From Adineta vaga (taxonomy: Eukaryota; Rotifera): a stretch of 64,000 bases of DNA. The notes under the pieces were generated by a model. The model was not told where the DNA came from. It worked only from the letters and a program-made list of their open reading frames with translations, and ran no database searches. Positions 43,368-55,000 of the stretch are shown here, piece by piece (the stretch's first letter is position 1; each line of letters begins with the position of its first letter). The translations under genes were made by a program, and so were the position numbers. Location of the stretch: positions 16,120,001 to 16,184,000 of the forward strand of contig CP075495.1 in the NCBI GenBank assembly GCA_021613535.1, given 5' to 3'.

Positions 43368-43930
43368 TATGATAGGAAGAAATAAAGGAATGCGTAGCTC
43401 CATCAGCGCTAAAGCCTCTTCTATCAAAAATCATCTCAGTGCGGGTCAGCAGGGAGACCTTGATGACTTTCAGCCAAGTCTTCTTTGTATTATTTCACTT
43501 TATCAAAGTCATTCTCGGTGTGTTAATTGGTGAAAAATGTAGAAATTCATTCAAAAAATAATTTCTTTTAATTTGAAGGCCTCCGATGAACATATTTCAG
43601 GTATCAGTAATATGCTATCGAGAACAGATTTAGAATCTGGTAGTTTTTCAAAGGTACGGAAAAAATAAGCGCGAAACTAGAATCAATCGATGTGTATCCG
43701 TCCATCGGTTCGTTTACATGATAACTCCCGAAAGGCTAATCCGATTATGATGAAATTTGCTAGAGTATTGTCACATCAATATCTCGCTCGAGTTCGAAGA
43801 TGAGCCTGATTGACCGAGCCATTGGTGAGTTATTGAAAAAATAATGATATTTCCATATATCTTCTATCCCATACACTTTTTGCAGTACACATAACTTTCG
43901 GATAAAATCCGAAATTTCCGCATTTATTTA
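43368..43930 (+). repeat. LTR-like repeat copy A, right part
   Basis: Matches 48673-49226 almost base for base. It includes GGAAGAAATAAAGG (AATAAA), a short open frame conserved in both copies (43375-43533; SSISAKASSIKNHLSAGQ, ending SRCVNW) and the dispersed ATAACTCCCGAAAGGCTAAT block. The conserved frame is short and may only reflect recent duplication. Confidence 0.88.
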
Positions 43931-44877
43931 TTCTGCGTTTAAACGCGTGTTAGGAAACTCTTGCCTGGTTGGATGACCTGGCATCCTCAAGAATCCGTTT
44001 TAGAGATTCTGTAGACCTATTTCCACTTAAATAAAAGCTTTACTGAATTATACCTAACGAAGAAACTACTCGAAATGATTAACCACTTTAAACTCATGCT
44101 TTAAGTATAAGTAGAGTATCGGAACACTTGAATAACCTTGAGAAAATGTGGACCCATGAATCTGTGGGATCGAGTTATTACCGTTTGATTGAGTTTTTGT
44201 CTCGCGGTACTGTTTTGCCTTGATAATCAAAGGAATTGATTTCAGCCTGAAATTTTGCTTGGGAAGAGCGCTAAGAGTCACTAGACGATTCTGATAGTTC
44301 TTCTCTAGAGATATTCGTATGCTAAAATTCTGTATTTTCAAAAGGATGTATTTGTTTTGTCGAAAACTTTCAGAATTTTATTGTGGTCCTTCGATATCTT
44401 TGTGGACAAAATTTCAGGCTAAAATTCACTCATCTGATCTTCCAGGTAAAACAGTACTGTATGGCAAAAAATTTGATAAAACCGTCAAAACTGCGTCACA
44501 TAAGCAATATAATTTATGTGTATATGTCATGCTGAAGCTACACATGCCGCCGAAGTTGTAACTTGGCCACGACATATATAAGAAACTTTTATGGTAGTAT
44601 AACAGAAAACATACACTTGATATAGAAAGCTTCAATTTATCGTGATTGGGCATTATGATTAATCGACGATTTTTTTGAAAATCGCAAAAATCGTGTCAAT
44701 TTTCACTACATGGGTAGGTTGTTTGCTATTCGTATCTTGATTAGGTTTAGATATGGTACCGTAGCGATCTCCTCAGTCTCATTTGAAATTCTTTGGTCCT
44801 TTAACTCTTTCGGGACGGGTGGTACATTATATACAACACAGCCCTTTTTTTACGGAAACCTATTATTTAGGGATGCA
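43931..44877. other. No gene recognised
   Basis: AT-rich with overlapping short frames on both strands (44066-44653) and no motif. Confidence 0.4.
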
Positions 44878-45657
44878 ACGGTAGAGGTTAACCACCGCTT
44901 GGTCGTATGCGGTTAACCAGTCGAAAACAAAAACCGGTCTAAGTGAAATACCGATTAAACGAAAACCGTTCCAAGAGAAAAATCGATTAAACTTTAACTG
45001 GTGCTAATCGTTACACGGTTAAACGATAACCGGTATCATTCGGTAACCGTCATGTAATCAATTGTTTATACATGCGTAAAAGTGATACGATATGAAAACA
45101 TGAATATCGAGACCTATATGGTGATATTCTATATCCTTATCAACATTAAGGCAAAGGTATTATTCGTATCAGTGAAGAATTATTGAATTCTATACGAGTA
45201 ATCATTTTGAGGAGTACTATGATGAACAGTTACATTACACTCCGTTTGCGTATTAAAGTAATTAGTGCAAATAATCTATGAATGACTTTAGTGTTCCAAG
45301 ACACAGTAAAAGTAGCATGTTGGTCATAATAGTCTTCTCTTTTCTAGTTCTGGTCGAGCCATGCACACATCTAGTACAATAATAAATGTAGAGATTTGAA
45401 ATGTTACGAAAAGACAATAAATCAACAGTTCGTAAAGCTATTGTCAGGAAGTAGATAGGTATTTATTTTTAGTTTCACCTATAACTGTAAAGATCAATAA
45501 ATTAACAAAGCAAAAACAACCAGTGACCAATCCAAATCGGTTTTCGTTAAATCGGTTTTTCTATTCGAACGGTTTTCGTTCAATCGCATTTTCTCTTAAA
45601 CGGTTTTCATTTAATCGGTATTTCACTTAGGCCGGTTATTGTCACCGTTGCACCCTA
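44878..45657. mobile_element. hAT-type MITE, 780 bp
   Basis: The ends TAGGGATGCAACGGT and ACCGTTGCACCCTA are inverted (one mismatch). The flanking octamers CTATTATT (44870-44877) and GTATTATT (45658-45665) match at 7 of 8 bases, an 8 bp target duplication as in hAT elements. Subterminal regions are full of CGATTAAACGAAAACCG-type motifs in inverted orientation. No transposase. Confidence 0.85.
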
Positions 45658-46924
45658 GTATTATTTGTCGAGGATAGAGGGTAACACTCAACAACATTCG
45701 GAAAGAGGTAGTCACTCCGTGAACAACTCGCTCCGATTAATGCGTCGTCATTTTCTAGAATTGATCCATGCAGGAAAACGACAAAGGGTGTGTGAGTGTG
45801 GGTGAATAAAAGAGACCCACACCCTCAAGGAAGAGAACATCATGTGAAGATCTATTTTGACCTTTTCGTGAGCTTTAGAATTTCTTCGTTTTTTCGCCTA
45901 CTAAATATGACAAAATCACGAGAGAAAATTAGTTTACCTTAACGGTGGTCCCATGGGTAGCCAACTAAAAAAAACACAATGTTTTCGAAATATCTTTGCA
46001 CTGCTAGGATCTGTAGAGCTTTTTGTGCTAATCATTTGAGTAAAACATTTTCTTCCTCATCCATTTTTTTCCATAGTATGGTTAAAACATCGTCAAGAAC
46101 TATGAAGATTCTTCAAAAATCTCGATTCATGATTTGCTAGTATTTTGGCTCTAGAATTATCTATAAATGAGTAATTCTAAACTTTTTTAATGAAATTGAT
46201 CCGTACGAAGAGCTCTACAACACAGACTGTCGAAGAAATTTTGAACGCTCCCTTCCATTGTTCAATCGTGAATACTCAATAAAATAGTCTATGCTTAGTG
46301 CTCGAAATGGGTACATTTTGAAAAGTTGAGACATATCAGGCATAGCTAGGAGTCAAGGGTTTGTACTAGTACTTTCGGCATTTTCTCAAGCAAAAGTATT
46401 ATATTTTTCCTGTAGTATACTTTGAATTAAGTGAAAAACACCGTATTTTACGTTTTTTTTTCAAAATATATTTTATCGAAAAGATAGTATCCTTCTTCGT
46501 TTTCAAAGCACTCCTCAGATGTATCTAGTGGTGGCGTCAGTGAATGGGACGACCGAGCCTACTTCCCCAGCTCTTAGAACAATCTCGTACACAAACGATG
46601 ATTTTGTTAAGGTGCCGGCAATAGAAAATTCGAGTGAAACTTATTTTTGCTCTATTTTGTCTGGAGGAAAATCGATGAGGTGACACTAATGTAGCACATG
46701 TCTTTTTCATTTAAATCGAATGAAAATTTGTTTACAACGATAAAACTCAATATCAAATCGGATGTACATGCTCTGAAGGTGAATGCTCAGTGATGGATCT
46801 TCTTTGGATTTCTTTAAACCCTTTTTCAAATTTAATATATAGGCATATAAACCCCTCCCCAGATTAAAAGACCCCGGGTCTTCTACTATGTCCGCGCATA
46901 AAAATTTTTGAAACGGGTCTTATA
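45658..46924. other. Non-coding; telomere-like tracts in both orientations
   Basis: AGGGTGTGTGAGTGTGGGTG at 45785-45804 and, 10 bp on, GACCCACACCCTC at 45814-45826 form an inverted pair of TGTGGG-like tracts. No gene is supported in the rest. Confidence 0.5.
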
Positions 46925-48385
46925 CAGGGTATAGCAAAATTATAGACCCCCATATACGAAAAATATATTTCTCGATTTTCTGGAGTTGATCAACCGTTAA
47001 TTTCTGGCATTTTCCTATGATACAAGTAACATTCTATCTATTTCTCTCACTCTGAGCTATTACTGGTCAAAGTTATGGCGCAAATTCTCGTTATTATGAG
47101 AGCTTAACTGGTGTCTTATCATTCGCTACGTGATCTTGGTCAGGAAACACTTTTTTCGTAATTTATATCTACACAAAACTAGTCTGATAGCCATAATTAC
47201 GCGAGATAGCATCGCCCTAATTGAAATTATCTCGATCAAAGTGTAATTTGAAAGAGTTTGACGATACAGATAATATAGTACCTAGCTTTTACGTGAGGTA
47301 TTGTTTGAAAGGTCGCAGAATATTATGACTAGTTGAAGCGATGGATCCAATCTAATGGTACAGTTAGAGAGAGCGCATCAAGTTGTACTAGAATATGTAC
47401 TAAAATAACACAGGAAAAACATTCTTCAGAAGAAAGGTCCGTAACTCGGAAGATTGGCTAATTTCAACAAATATATGCGTATGCAGACAAAAGAAAATTT
47501 GTTCGTATAGTTTTGATACACTGATTCCGGCGAACTCTATGCACTTTTTCAGATACGTCTCTGATTATGGATATCAGTTAAGTAGGAAAACTCTAGTTTC
47601 CTTCTTCAAGAGTTACTATAACATAATCAGACGACAGCAGTCAATTTTTGCATAAGCTTAGTAATTAGCCAATCTTCAATGTCATGGATAGTTATTCTGA
47701 GGAATGTTTTCCTGTATTATATTTGTTGATATTCTTGTACAACTTGATAGGCTCTCTCTAACTATACCAAGAGATTGAATTAATTGCTTCAATTAGTCAT
47801 AATATTCTGTGACTTTCTAACGAACAGTCCACATAACAGAGAGATATCATGGTGGCCATCTTCTTAAACTCTATCAAGTTGCTCTTTGATCGACATAATT
47901 TCAATTAGCGCAATGCTATCTCAAGTAAACACGTCTATCGGGCTAGTTCTGAATAGATAAAAATGACGAAAAATGTATCCTCCAATCGAGATCACGTAGC
48001 GAATGATAAGACACCAGTTAAGCTCTCATAATAACGAGAATTTGCGCCATAACTTTGACCAGTAATAGCTCAGAGTGAGAGAAATAGATAGAATGTTACT
48101 TGTATCATAGGAAAATGCCAGAAATTAACGGTTGATCAACTCCAGAAAATCGAGAAATATATTTTTCGTATAGGGGGGTCTATAATTATGGTACAGCAAG
48201 TTTTCACAAATTTTTATTTTTTTCTTCTACTATCAGCGAACGGAAATAGAATGTTAGGTTGGTAGATAGTACATGTGTACCCACGCATTCCTATGCTATT
48301 GGTTGATCACCATCTCTTACTGCTGAAATAAAATAACGATTTTCGTATTCATGTATATGGGGGTCTATAATTTTGCTATACCCTG
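46925..48385. mobile_element. Foldback element P1 (TA target)
   Basis: 1461 bp between CAGGGTATAGCAAAATTATA at the left and its inverse ending at 48385, with TA at both flanks (46923-46924, 48386-48387). The arms are long inverted repeats (about 46960-47500 against 47580-48170) of roughly 80-90 percent identity. The right end carries about 200 extra bp: the TIR sequence begins once at about 48175, is interrupted, and occurs again intact at 48350-48385. No coding capacity. Confidence 0.85.
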
Positions 48386-48413
48386 TAGAGGGTAGGGAGG
48401 GGTGACCTGGATG

Positions 48414-49226
48414 AAGTTTCACCCACGTGGTTCCGAGGGTTATAATGCCACACCCTCTTTTTTATAGTGCTTACCTAGGTCTACAAAAAGGTCACAATGT
48501 GGCTAGCATCATCAGGGTGAGTGTGAGGAATCAGTAAAAAAAACATCACACGCTTATATTTGTCCTCGCTTTGCACTTTGTTCCTATGATGTACTCTATT
48601 CTTATAATCCTTTGTTCTTTCTCCTTCGAAAGGGTATATAAGTGACTGTTTTCTTTGAGAACGATACGATATATAATAGGAAGAAATAAAGGAAAGCGTA
48701 GCTCCATCAGCGCTAAAGCCTCTTCTATCAAAAATCATCTCAGTGCGGGTCAGCAGGGAGACCTTGATGACTTTCAGCCAAGTCTTCTTTGTATTATTTC
48801 ACTTTATCAAAGTCATTCTCGGTGTGTTAATTGGTGAAAAATGTAGAAATTCATTCAAAAAGTCATTTCTTTGAATTTGAAGGCCTCAGATGAACATATT
48901 TCAGGTATCAGTAATATGCTATCGAGAACAGATTTAGAATCTGGTAGTTTTTCAAAGGTACGGAAAAAATAAGCGCGAAACTAGAATCAATCGATGTGTA
49001 TCCGTCCATCGGTTCGTTTACATGATAACTCCCGAAAGGCTAATCCGATTATGATGAAATTTGCTAGAGTATTGTCACATCAATATCTCGCTCGAGTTCG
49101 AAGATGAGCCTGATTGACCGAGCCATTGGTGAGTTATTGAAAAAATAATGATATTTTCATATATCTTCTATCCCATACACCTTTTGCAGTACACATAACT
49201 TTCGGATAAAATCCGAAATTCCGCAT
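48414..49226 (+). repeat. LTR-like repeat copy B (uninterrupted)
   Basis: Matches 36532-36793 joined directly to 43368-43930, passing through CGATACGATATATAATAGGA where copy A holds element 2. It contains the TATA box at 48635-48642 and AATAAA near 48682-48688. The P1 foldback element ends 28 bp upstream. Probably a solo LTR or LTR fragment; family not identified. Confidence 0.88.
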
Positions 49227-49575
49227 TTATTATACATTTGAAAAGCTATGCGTTAAAACGCTGAAAAAGTCAGATCTGTAGCGTTTTAACGTTCCGAAAG
49301 TGTCAAATACACGTTAAAAACGACGTTTTTGATGTTTTATTAGTAGCCGTGTTTAGCTCACAGTCTAGGTTCCCGATTGAACGTTCACACGCGTTTTTTC
49401 AAATTTCTGTCTGCTAGGGTAGTAGAGCAACTTTGGTATTCTTATAGCCCGATGGAAAAAACTCTGAACGGATTAGACAAAACGTGAAAATACGAGCTTT
49501 AGATTAAATTAGGAAAACAATTTTTGAAAAAACGCAGGAGTTTTGTTGACAGCCGTATAAATCTCTAAAAAGACA

Positions 49576-50943
49576 ATGACGTCCATTAATATTTTAGGTG
49601 CATCATTTTTAGTCACCTTGACGGCATTTGTGATGAGTCTTGATGGTGGCAAAACATACGCTCAAGAAGTTGCCGAAGAGGGAAAAAAGACTTTTAACAA
49701 TATATTCTCATATACAGGTGGCGATTGTGTCAATCTTCATCACGGTGACGGCGCGCTTCCACCACATCCGGTCGTACGAGATGCACTGAGAGAGTTGGCC
49801 GACAAAATAGACGTATGGAACGAATCGGGAAGAGGGGAGAACAGCATTAAATTGAATCGCTACCGTCCACCCCTTATCACGATTACGTCTGACCTTCATA
49901 ACGTCATTCTGGAGGACTTTGCTAAATCGATGCCATCTAATTTCGACCGAACTAGGGTCGGTGTGCAGATCGGCGTTGGCACAACACATCTGGCCTCTGC
50001 TGTATTTAACTATTTTCGACATTCAAAAGACACTTTACTTATGTTTGCACCCACCTATACGTTGTTCCTCCAGTGTGTCTCGAACGTTGGCGATAATGTC
50101 CATCTTGTCAGACCAAAGAGTGATGGTCAAATTACGGCTGAGCATATTCAAAAAGCGCTTGATGAACATCCAGAGACAAGAGCTATTTTTCTTATCAATC
50201 CAAACAATCCAACGGGTCAATATTTTACAAAAGATGAACTTGAGAAAATCGGACGTTTAGCAGTTGAACGTCAACTTATTGTCATAGTTGACGAGATTAT
50301 GTACAGACTCATCCTCGATCACAACAGTACATTTGTAAGTATGGCATCAATCGACATTGATGGCACAAGCATGATTGATCGGACAATTACTTTTCGAGGT
50401 CTTTCTAAAGATCATGGATTGGCAAGTCTTCGATCAGGCTATGCGATTGGCACAAAAGAACTTATTGAGAAACTAAATTTTACCTCATTTTTATTTTTAA
50501 CCACTTGCAACGTGGATATTCTTGCTCAACATGTGACTATAGCGGCATTATCTCGCACGCCGGATGAATACTATCAGGCTCAGCGAGATCTTCTTCGCCG
50601 TCACATAGATATTGTTACCACCTCAGTCGACGATATCAATCGTAGAGCTGGACATGAGGCGTTGAAAACTGAACGGCCTCCTGCTGGAATGTTTCAAATT
50701 ATTGATGCAATTAGTTTGCGAGGTCAGTTTTATAATGGGAAAATTTTGGACAATGATGCTACACTCTGTAAATTATTATTGGAAGAAGAAATGGGTGGTG
50801 TTAGCTTTCTTCCAGCCTCTATTGGAGGATATGATGCTAAAGATATGAAATTTCGACTTACACTATCTTCGATTGAGAACGACATAATCTTGGGCATGAA
50901 AAGACTCGATGATTTCATACAGAAAGTATCACATGCTCATTAA
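49576..50943 (+). CDS. Class I/II PLP-dependent aminotransferase with leader
   Basis: An intronless 455-residue protein of fold-type I, the family that moves amino groups or makes related PLP chemistry (aspartate/tyrosine/ACC-synthase-like). Landmarks: GVGTTH (134-139, cofactor phosphate loop), NPNNPTG (208-214), VDEIMYRL with Asp239 and Tyr243 (pyridine contacts), and RGLSKDHGLASLRSGY with Lys278 as Schiff-base lysine and Arg286 binding phosphate. The C-terminal small domain includes MKFRLTLSS, the usual substrate-carboxylate Arg region. Residues 5-21 are hydrophobic and followed by polar sequence, so a signal peptide or anchor is likely, which is unusual for this mostly cytosolic or mitochondrial family. 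No introns and an isolated position among repeats fit horizontal acquisition (inference). Substrate unknown. Confidence 0.9.
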   Translation: MTSINILGASFLVTLTAFVMSLDGGKTYAQEVAEEGKKTFNNIFSYTGGDCVNLHHGDGALPPHPVVRDALRELADKIDVWNESGRGENSIKLNRYRPPLITITSDLHNVILEDFAKSMPSNFDRTRVGVQIGVGTTHLASAVFNYFRHSKDTLLMFAPTYTLFLQCVSNVGDNVHLVRPKSDGQITAEHIQKALDEHPETRAIFLINPNNPTGQYFTKDELEKIGRLAVERQLIVIVDEIMYRLILDHNSTFVSMASIDIDGTSMIDRTITFRGLSKDHGLASLRSGYAIGTKELIEKLNFTSFLFLTTCNVDILAQHVTIAALSRTPDEYYQAQRDLLRRHIDIVTTSVDDINRRAGHEALKTERPPAGMFQIIDAISLRGQFYNGKILDNDATLCKLLLEEEMGGVSFLPASIGGYDAKDMKFRLTLSSIENDIILGMKRLDDFIQKVSHAH

Positions 50944-52090
50944 TTAGTGTTTTTCTTCGAAACTTCTTCTTTCAAAACATGCATGAAGAAAATATGGTAT
51001 CTGTCACCTAGCATAAATTCAGACTACGCCCACCCAGAGAGTGGGTGAAGGTGTAGGTCTTAAGGGTGTGTGTGTGTGTGACGTGAGGGTGTGTGTTTTG
51101 GAATCATACACTCACTAACATTCTTAGCCACATTCACATCCACAAGATGGCTTGGCAGATTACTTCCAAGAGCTGCTTTGATCGAGAATACGTACAGAAA
51201 CATGCTATTTTGGAAGGTAGGAAATTGCAGCATTTTTTCACTTGTATATTGTGTACATCCATGTGAAGGTGTACGTATATGAGTAAAAAGAGTGTTAATG
51301 AGAAGCCTAAGTGTTGCTCTTTAAAATAATAGCGCCTCGACATTAAACGGTTGAACTTTGACAGAGATATGAGCAATTTCAGATACGGTGCGAAATGAAT
51401 CATGATTTAATAGATCAAACAGGCCATTTCGATGTCATGGTCATAGCTCCTCATAGAAAGCTTCAAAAGCGAGGCTATTACAGCTTTGAGATATTGGCAC
51501 TGTAAGCTTCAAAACCATAAAGAAGCCATCCTGATTTGAATATCCCCAGAGGATGGCTTTTCTATATCTTGGGTGTTTTTACTGCAGACCTGCTCTTAGG
51601 CCAATATGCGTCGTGGCGGTCTGTTGTTCAAATTCAGACTATGCAAACTTCTTTTTCAAAGTACCAACAATGCCTCCAGATTGGTTCACCGCAAGGCAAT
51701 CTCCCAATCAATCTGTGGGTCAGTCAAATAGCAGTCTGTCTGAGCTACTCGCGTTTAGAGAACGTTGTTATCTACAGAGGTATCTTTAAGTGATATGACA
51801 TCTTGTATAAAGCTACAGCATTTCTTTATAATGTCGTTCTAATTACAAAGTATGTGACTCATCAAGTCATTGTTCAATCTAGGAGCGAAGCGGAATTAGA
51901 AATGGTTATCAAATTTATAAAATACTTGATGTTAACAAATAAAAGTTTAAATCATTAACAAGTGGTCACAGTATTTCGGAAAATACATTGCTAGTGCTCG
52001 ATAGAAGCTCGTGTGGAGCGAAGAGTTGAACGAAAACGCTGGAGTGAGTAGTGTCAAGTAGTTGTTGTTAGTTCCATCGTCTCTTTTATT
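50944..52090. other. Intergenic with telomere-like tract; no gene
   Basis: Contains CCCACCCAGAGAGTGGGTG (a short inverted repeat, from about 51028) and AGGGTGTGTGTGTGTGTGAC followed by GTGAGGGTGTGTG (51063-51100). Frames at 51091-51282 and 51536-51793 show no motif. Confidence 0.5.
51026..51105 (+). repeat. G/T-rich telomere-like tract
   Basis: GTGGGTGAAGGTGTAGG, then a (GT)n run and GTGAGGGTGTGTG. Degenerate TGTGGG-like units. Confidence 0.5.
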
Positions 52091-55000
52091 CTAACCACGT
52101 AGAAAGAAAAGCAGAGGCACATATAGCATGTCAACAGTAGCCACAATAGCCAGCGTCCACTGGAATCCGATGAGACGCACCAGGTATCCACCAACTGAAG
52201 GTCCTATTGATATAATGATAACAAAACTTCTTAGTGTTGTTATCTCATAAAACGCTCTAGACGCTTTGTGCTTTTCTAATAAACATATAAGCGTAACAGA
52301 TAGAGACTATATCGATATCTAAATAAATCAAGAAATTCAACAGTAGAAGGGTGGCTTCGTTCACAAAACGGACCTAAATAAAAATCGCTTGCAAGCGATT
52401 TTCATTTATGACCGTTTTGTGGACAAAGTGTCCCCGTCCTTTTGCAGAGATTGCTATCTGAAAATGTTTCCATTACAAAGCACTGTAGAGTTAATTAGAC
52501 AATAGTTCGAATGAGTGAGCAACCAAGAAAAGACAGGAACAATCACAGTGGCTGAGAAATTTTCCTGCATACTAACGATAGCTGCCATGGTTGAGTAGAT
52601 ACATTGTTCGACATATATCTACAAGGTATTGTGTCCAAACCTCAGTACCATCAGTCACAGAATGCACATTGACATAAAGATGTTTTTGTATGAGCTCAGA
52701 ACGCTGAGAATTCATTTGTCTTTGCAAGACATGTATTATACGGTTGTAGTAAATGTTTCATCTATCTCACATATTTATAAATGTTTCTCAGTTTCCTATA
52801 ACTTTATTCATCTGCATTATGTACCAGCACGTGATGCATACCCGTTGAGATGGATGTTTGTGTATTCCCACATGCATCGATGTATTACTCTCTGCATCAT
52901 CTGGAGTTTCCCATACTGTTTCATAGTATTCAGATAATTCTGGAGTATTGAGGTGTTCATGGATGTTCGACATATTATAGACAAGGGCCGAATTCAGGAA
53001 AACAGGATTCTCAAGAGACTTTGTTGAAGCGAGGCCTTCGCCCACCCTTTCGTGGCTCTCACACTGAGAGCGACGCAAGCTCAGAAAACCGCTCATCCTC
53101 ATCTTCATTTCGAAACATCTGTGAATATCTCAGTACTTAGAACACCCACACCCTCAACTTCGAAGACTTTATCCAATTTTTAGGACTTTGAGGGTATTCC
53201 TTACGAAATCCAAATAGATTTTAAGATTTTGGCATAGAAAGTAACAAAATTCAACGCATGATTACTTCAAGATGTTGAATTTTGACAGTTTGAGGTCAAA
53301 GATATCAGTAAAAGTTTTCGAAAATTTTGTGAACTAAGGGGGCCTCTAATACATCTTCACATTTATCCTCTCAGAGAGGGCTCCAAATATGAGGGAGACT
53401 TCTATTACGGGGAGGGGTTTCATTAATATTTGTTGATATTTAACAGAAATAGTGGAAAGATTTTTAGAGGGTCTCTATAGAGAAATATAGCCTGTTTGAT
53501 TCGAGATTGAATGAAAGAAAAAAGCGCCTTGAAGTTTTTTCTGCTTGAGAAAAGAAGTTTCCCTCATAAAATCTCACTTTTTCAATGGCTAGTAGTTTTG
53601 ATGCATCCAGTTTCTGGACCACTTCAAGGGCTACCGAAATCATCATTTCGATACCTTCCATCAGCGATGGGCTGACGAAAAAAACCTAGAAACAACAGGT
53701 GTCGGAAGCTTTTTTCTCCACTGTGTTTTTCTTGGTCAAACTTCGAATCTCATTTTAACGCATTATCCTGTGCAGACAAGTCAGTAACGGCGAAGGTGCC
53801 TCGAATGAGCCACTCCGTATGACAGATTCACCAGCGTACCAACTACAACTATAGTTAGTACGTTAGATGACGGAATGCAGGTACCACCGTCTGTAAAAAG
53901 AAAACATGATAGAACCTCATTACATATGGGCCCCGACAATGATTGCAATTTGACCCAGCGTGCGATAAGCCTTTAGAAGATCACTAATATTATAGTAACG
54001 ACAGTCAATATTGATCTGGCATATCGAGCATTCTTGACTTATGATCTCATCAAACAATCGATAGAGAAAAACTGTTTTCAAATCATACCAAGCAAAAATG
54101 ATAAAGAAAGTGCCATTTCTAACAAAGCAAATGCAGTGGTATAGTCCGCAGATGAGTGTCGTTTATCGACTAGCGCAACCAAAGTCGGTGGCATAGTTCC
54201 CATAACCATGCCAGTAGAAATACCACATGCAATTTGCAATGCAATCAGCATTGTTAACGATTTCGCCAGAGGTATCTATACACATAAACGAAGAAAGGTA
54301 TTAGTTAACTGCAAGACGAACAGATAGTATCTGTGAATTTTCCGACATAGAAAAGAACAACTTCTTTCCAAAATTCAAAACTGTTGTATCAATCGATTTT
54401 TGGCATTGAGACGTGAAACTTCATTCTAATCGATCAAATAACGCTCATTTGAGGGTCAAGCTACTATACACTCGCATACTAAACTCAAATACAGGTGTCG
54501 ATTATCTCTGCTGATTTTAGTAATAAAAACACACATTTGAACATCTTAATCACCTCGGTATACTTACTACGACGCTTCAGATCTCTCATAGATTCAATGG
54601 AAATACTTTTCAAAAGCAAAACTATTCTTAGGACTGAAAAAACGGGTGTGGGTGTTTGTCTGTCCACCCAGGGGTCAGTGAACGATGAGCACAAGTCTGT
54701 TTGCATCCATAATATCTACGAAAACAAAACAAACGATGGATAATATGAATCAACATGAATAGAGGAACACACCCACGCTGTTCTTTCTCGATTTTCGCCC
54801 TCACTCACACTTAGACTCTTGTGTGCTCATGTGTCCGTGTGCTCATCATTCCGGTTCCCCATCGCAAGGTTAATACGAGGCAAACAATTTAGTTCCCTGA
54901 CTTCGTGTTTTCACTGATCTCTACGATTAACATCAATTTGTAAGGTGCACCCATAGCAAAATTACAGCACCTCTCGTTTTTCCTTAAAATATATTTCATT

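Noticed and set aside
43351-43533. 60-residue frame also present at 48655-48837 as a conserved gene
   Set aside because: Both copies belong to the same recently duplicated LTR-like repeat, so conservation is expected without selection.
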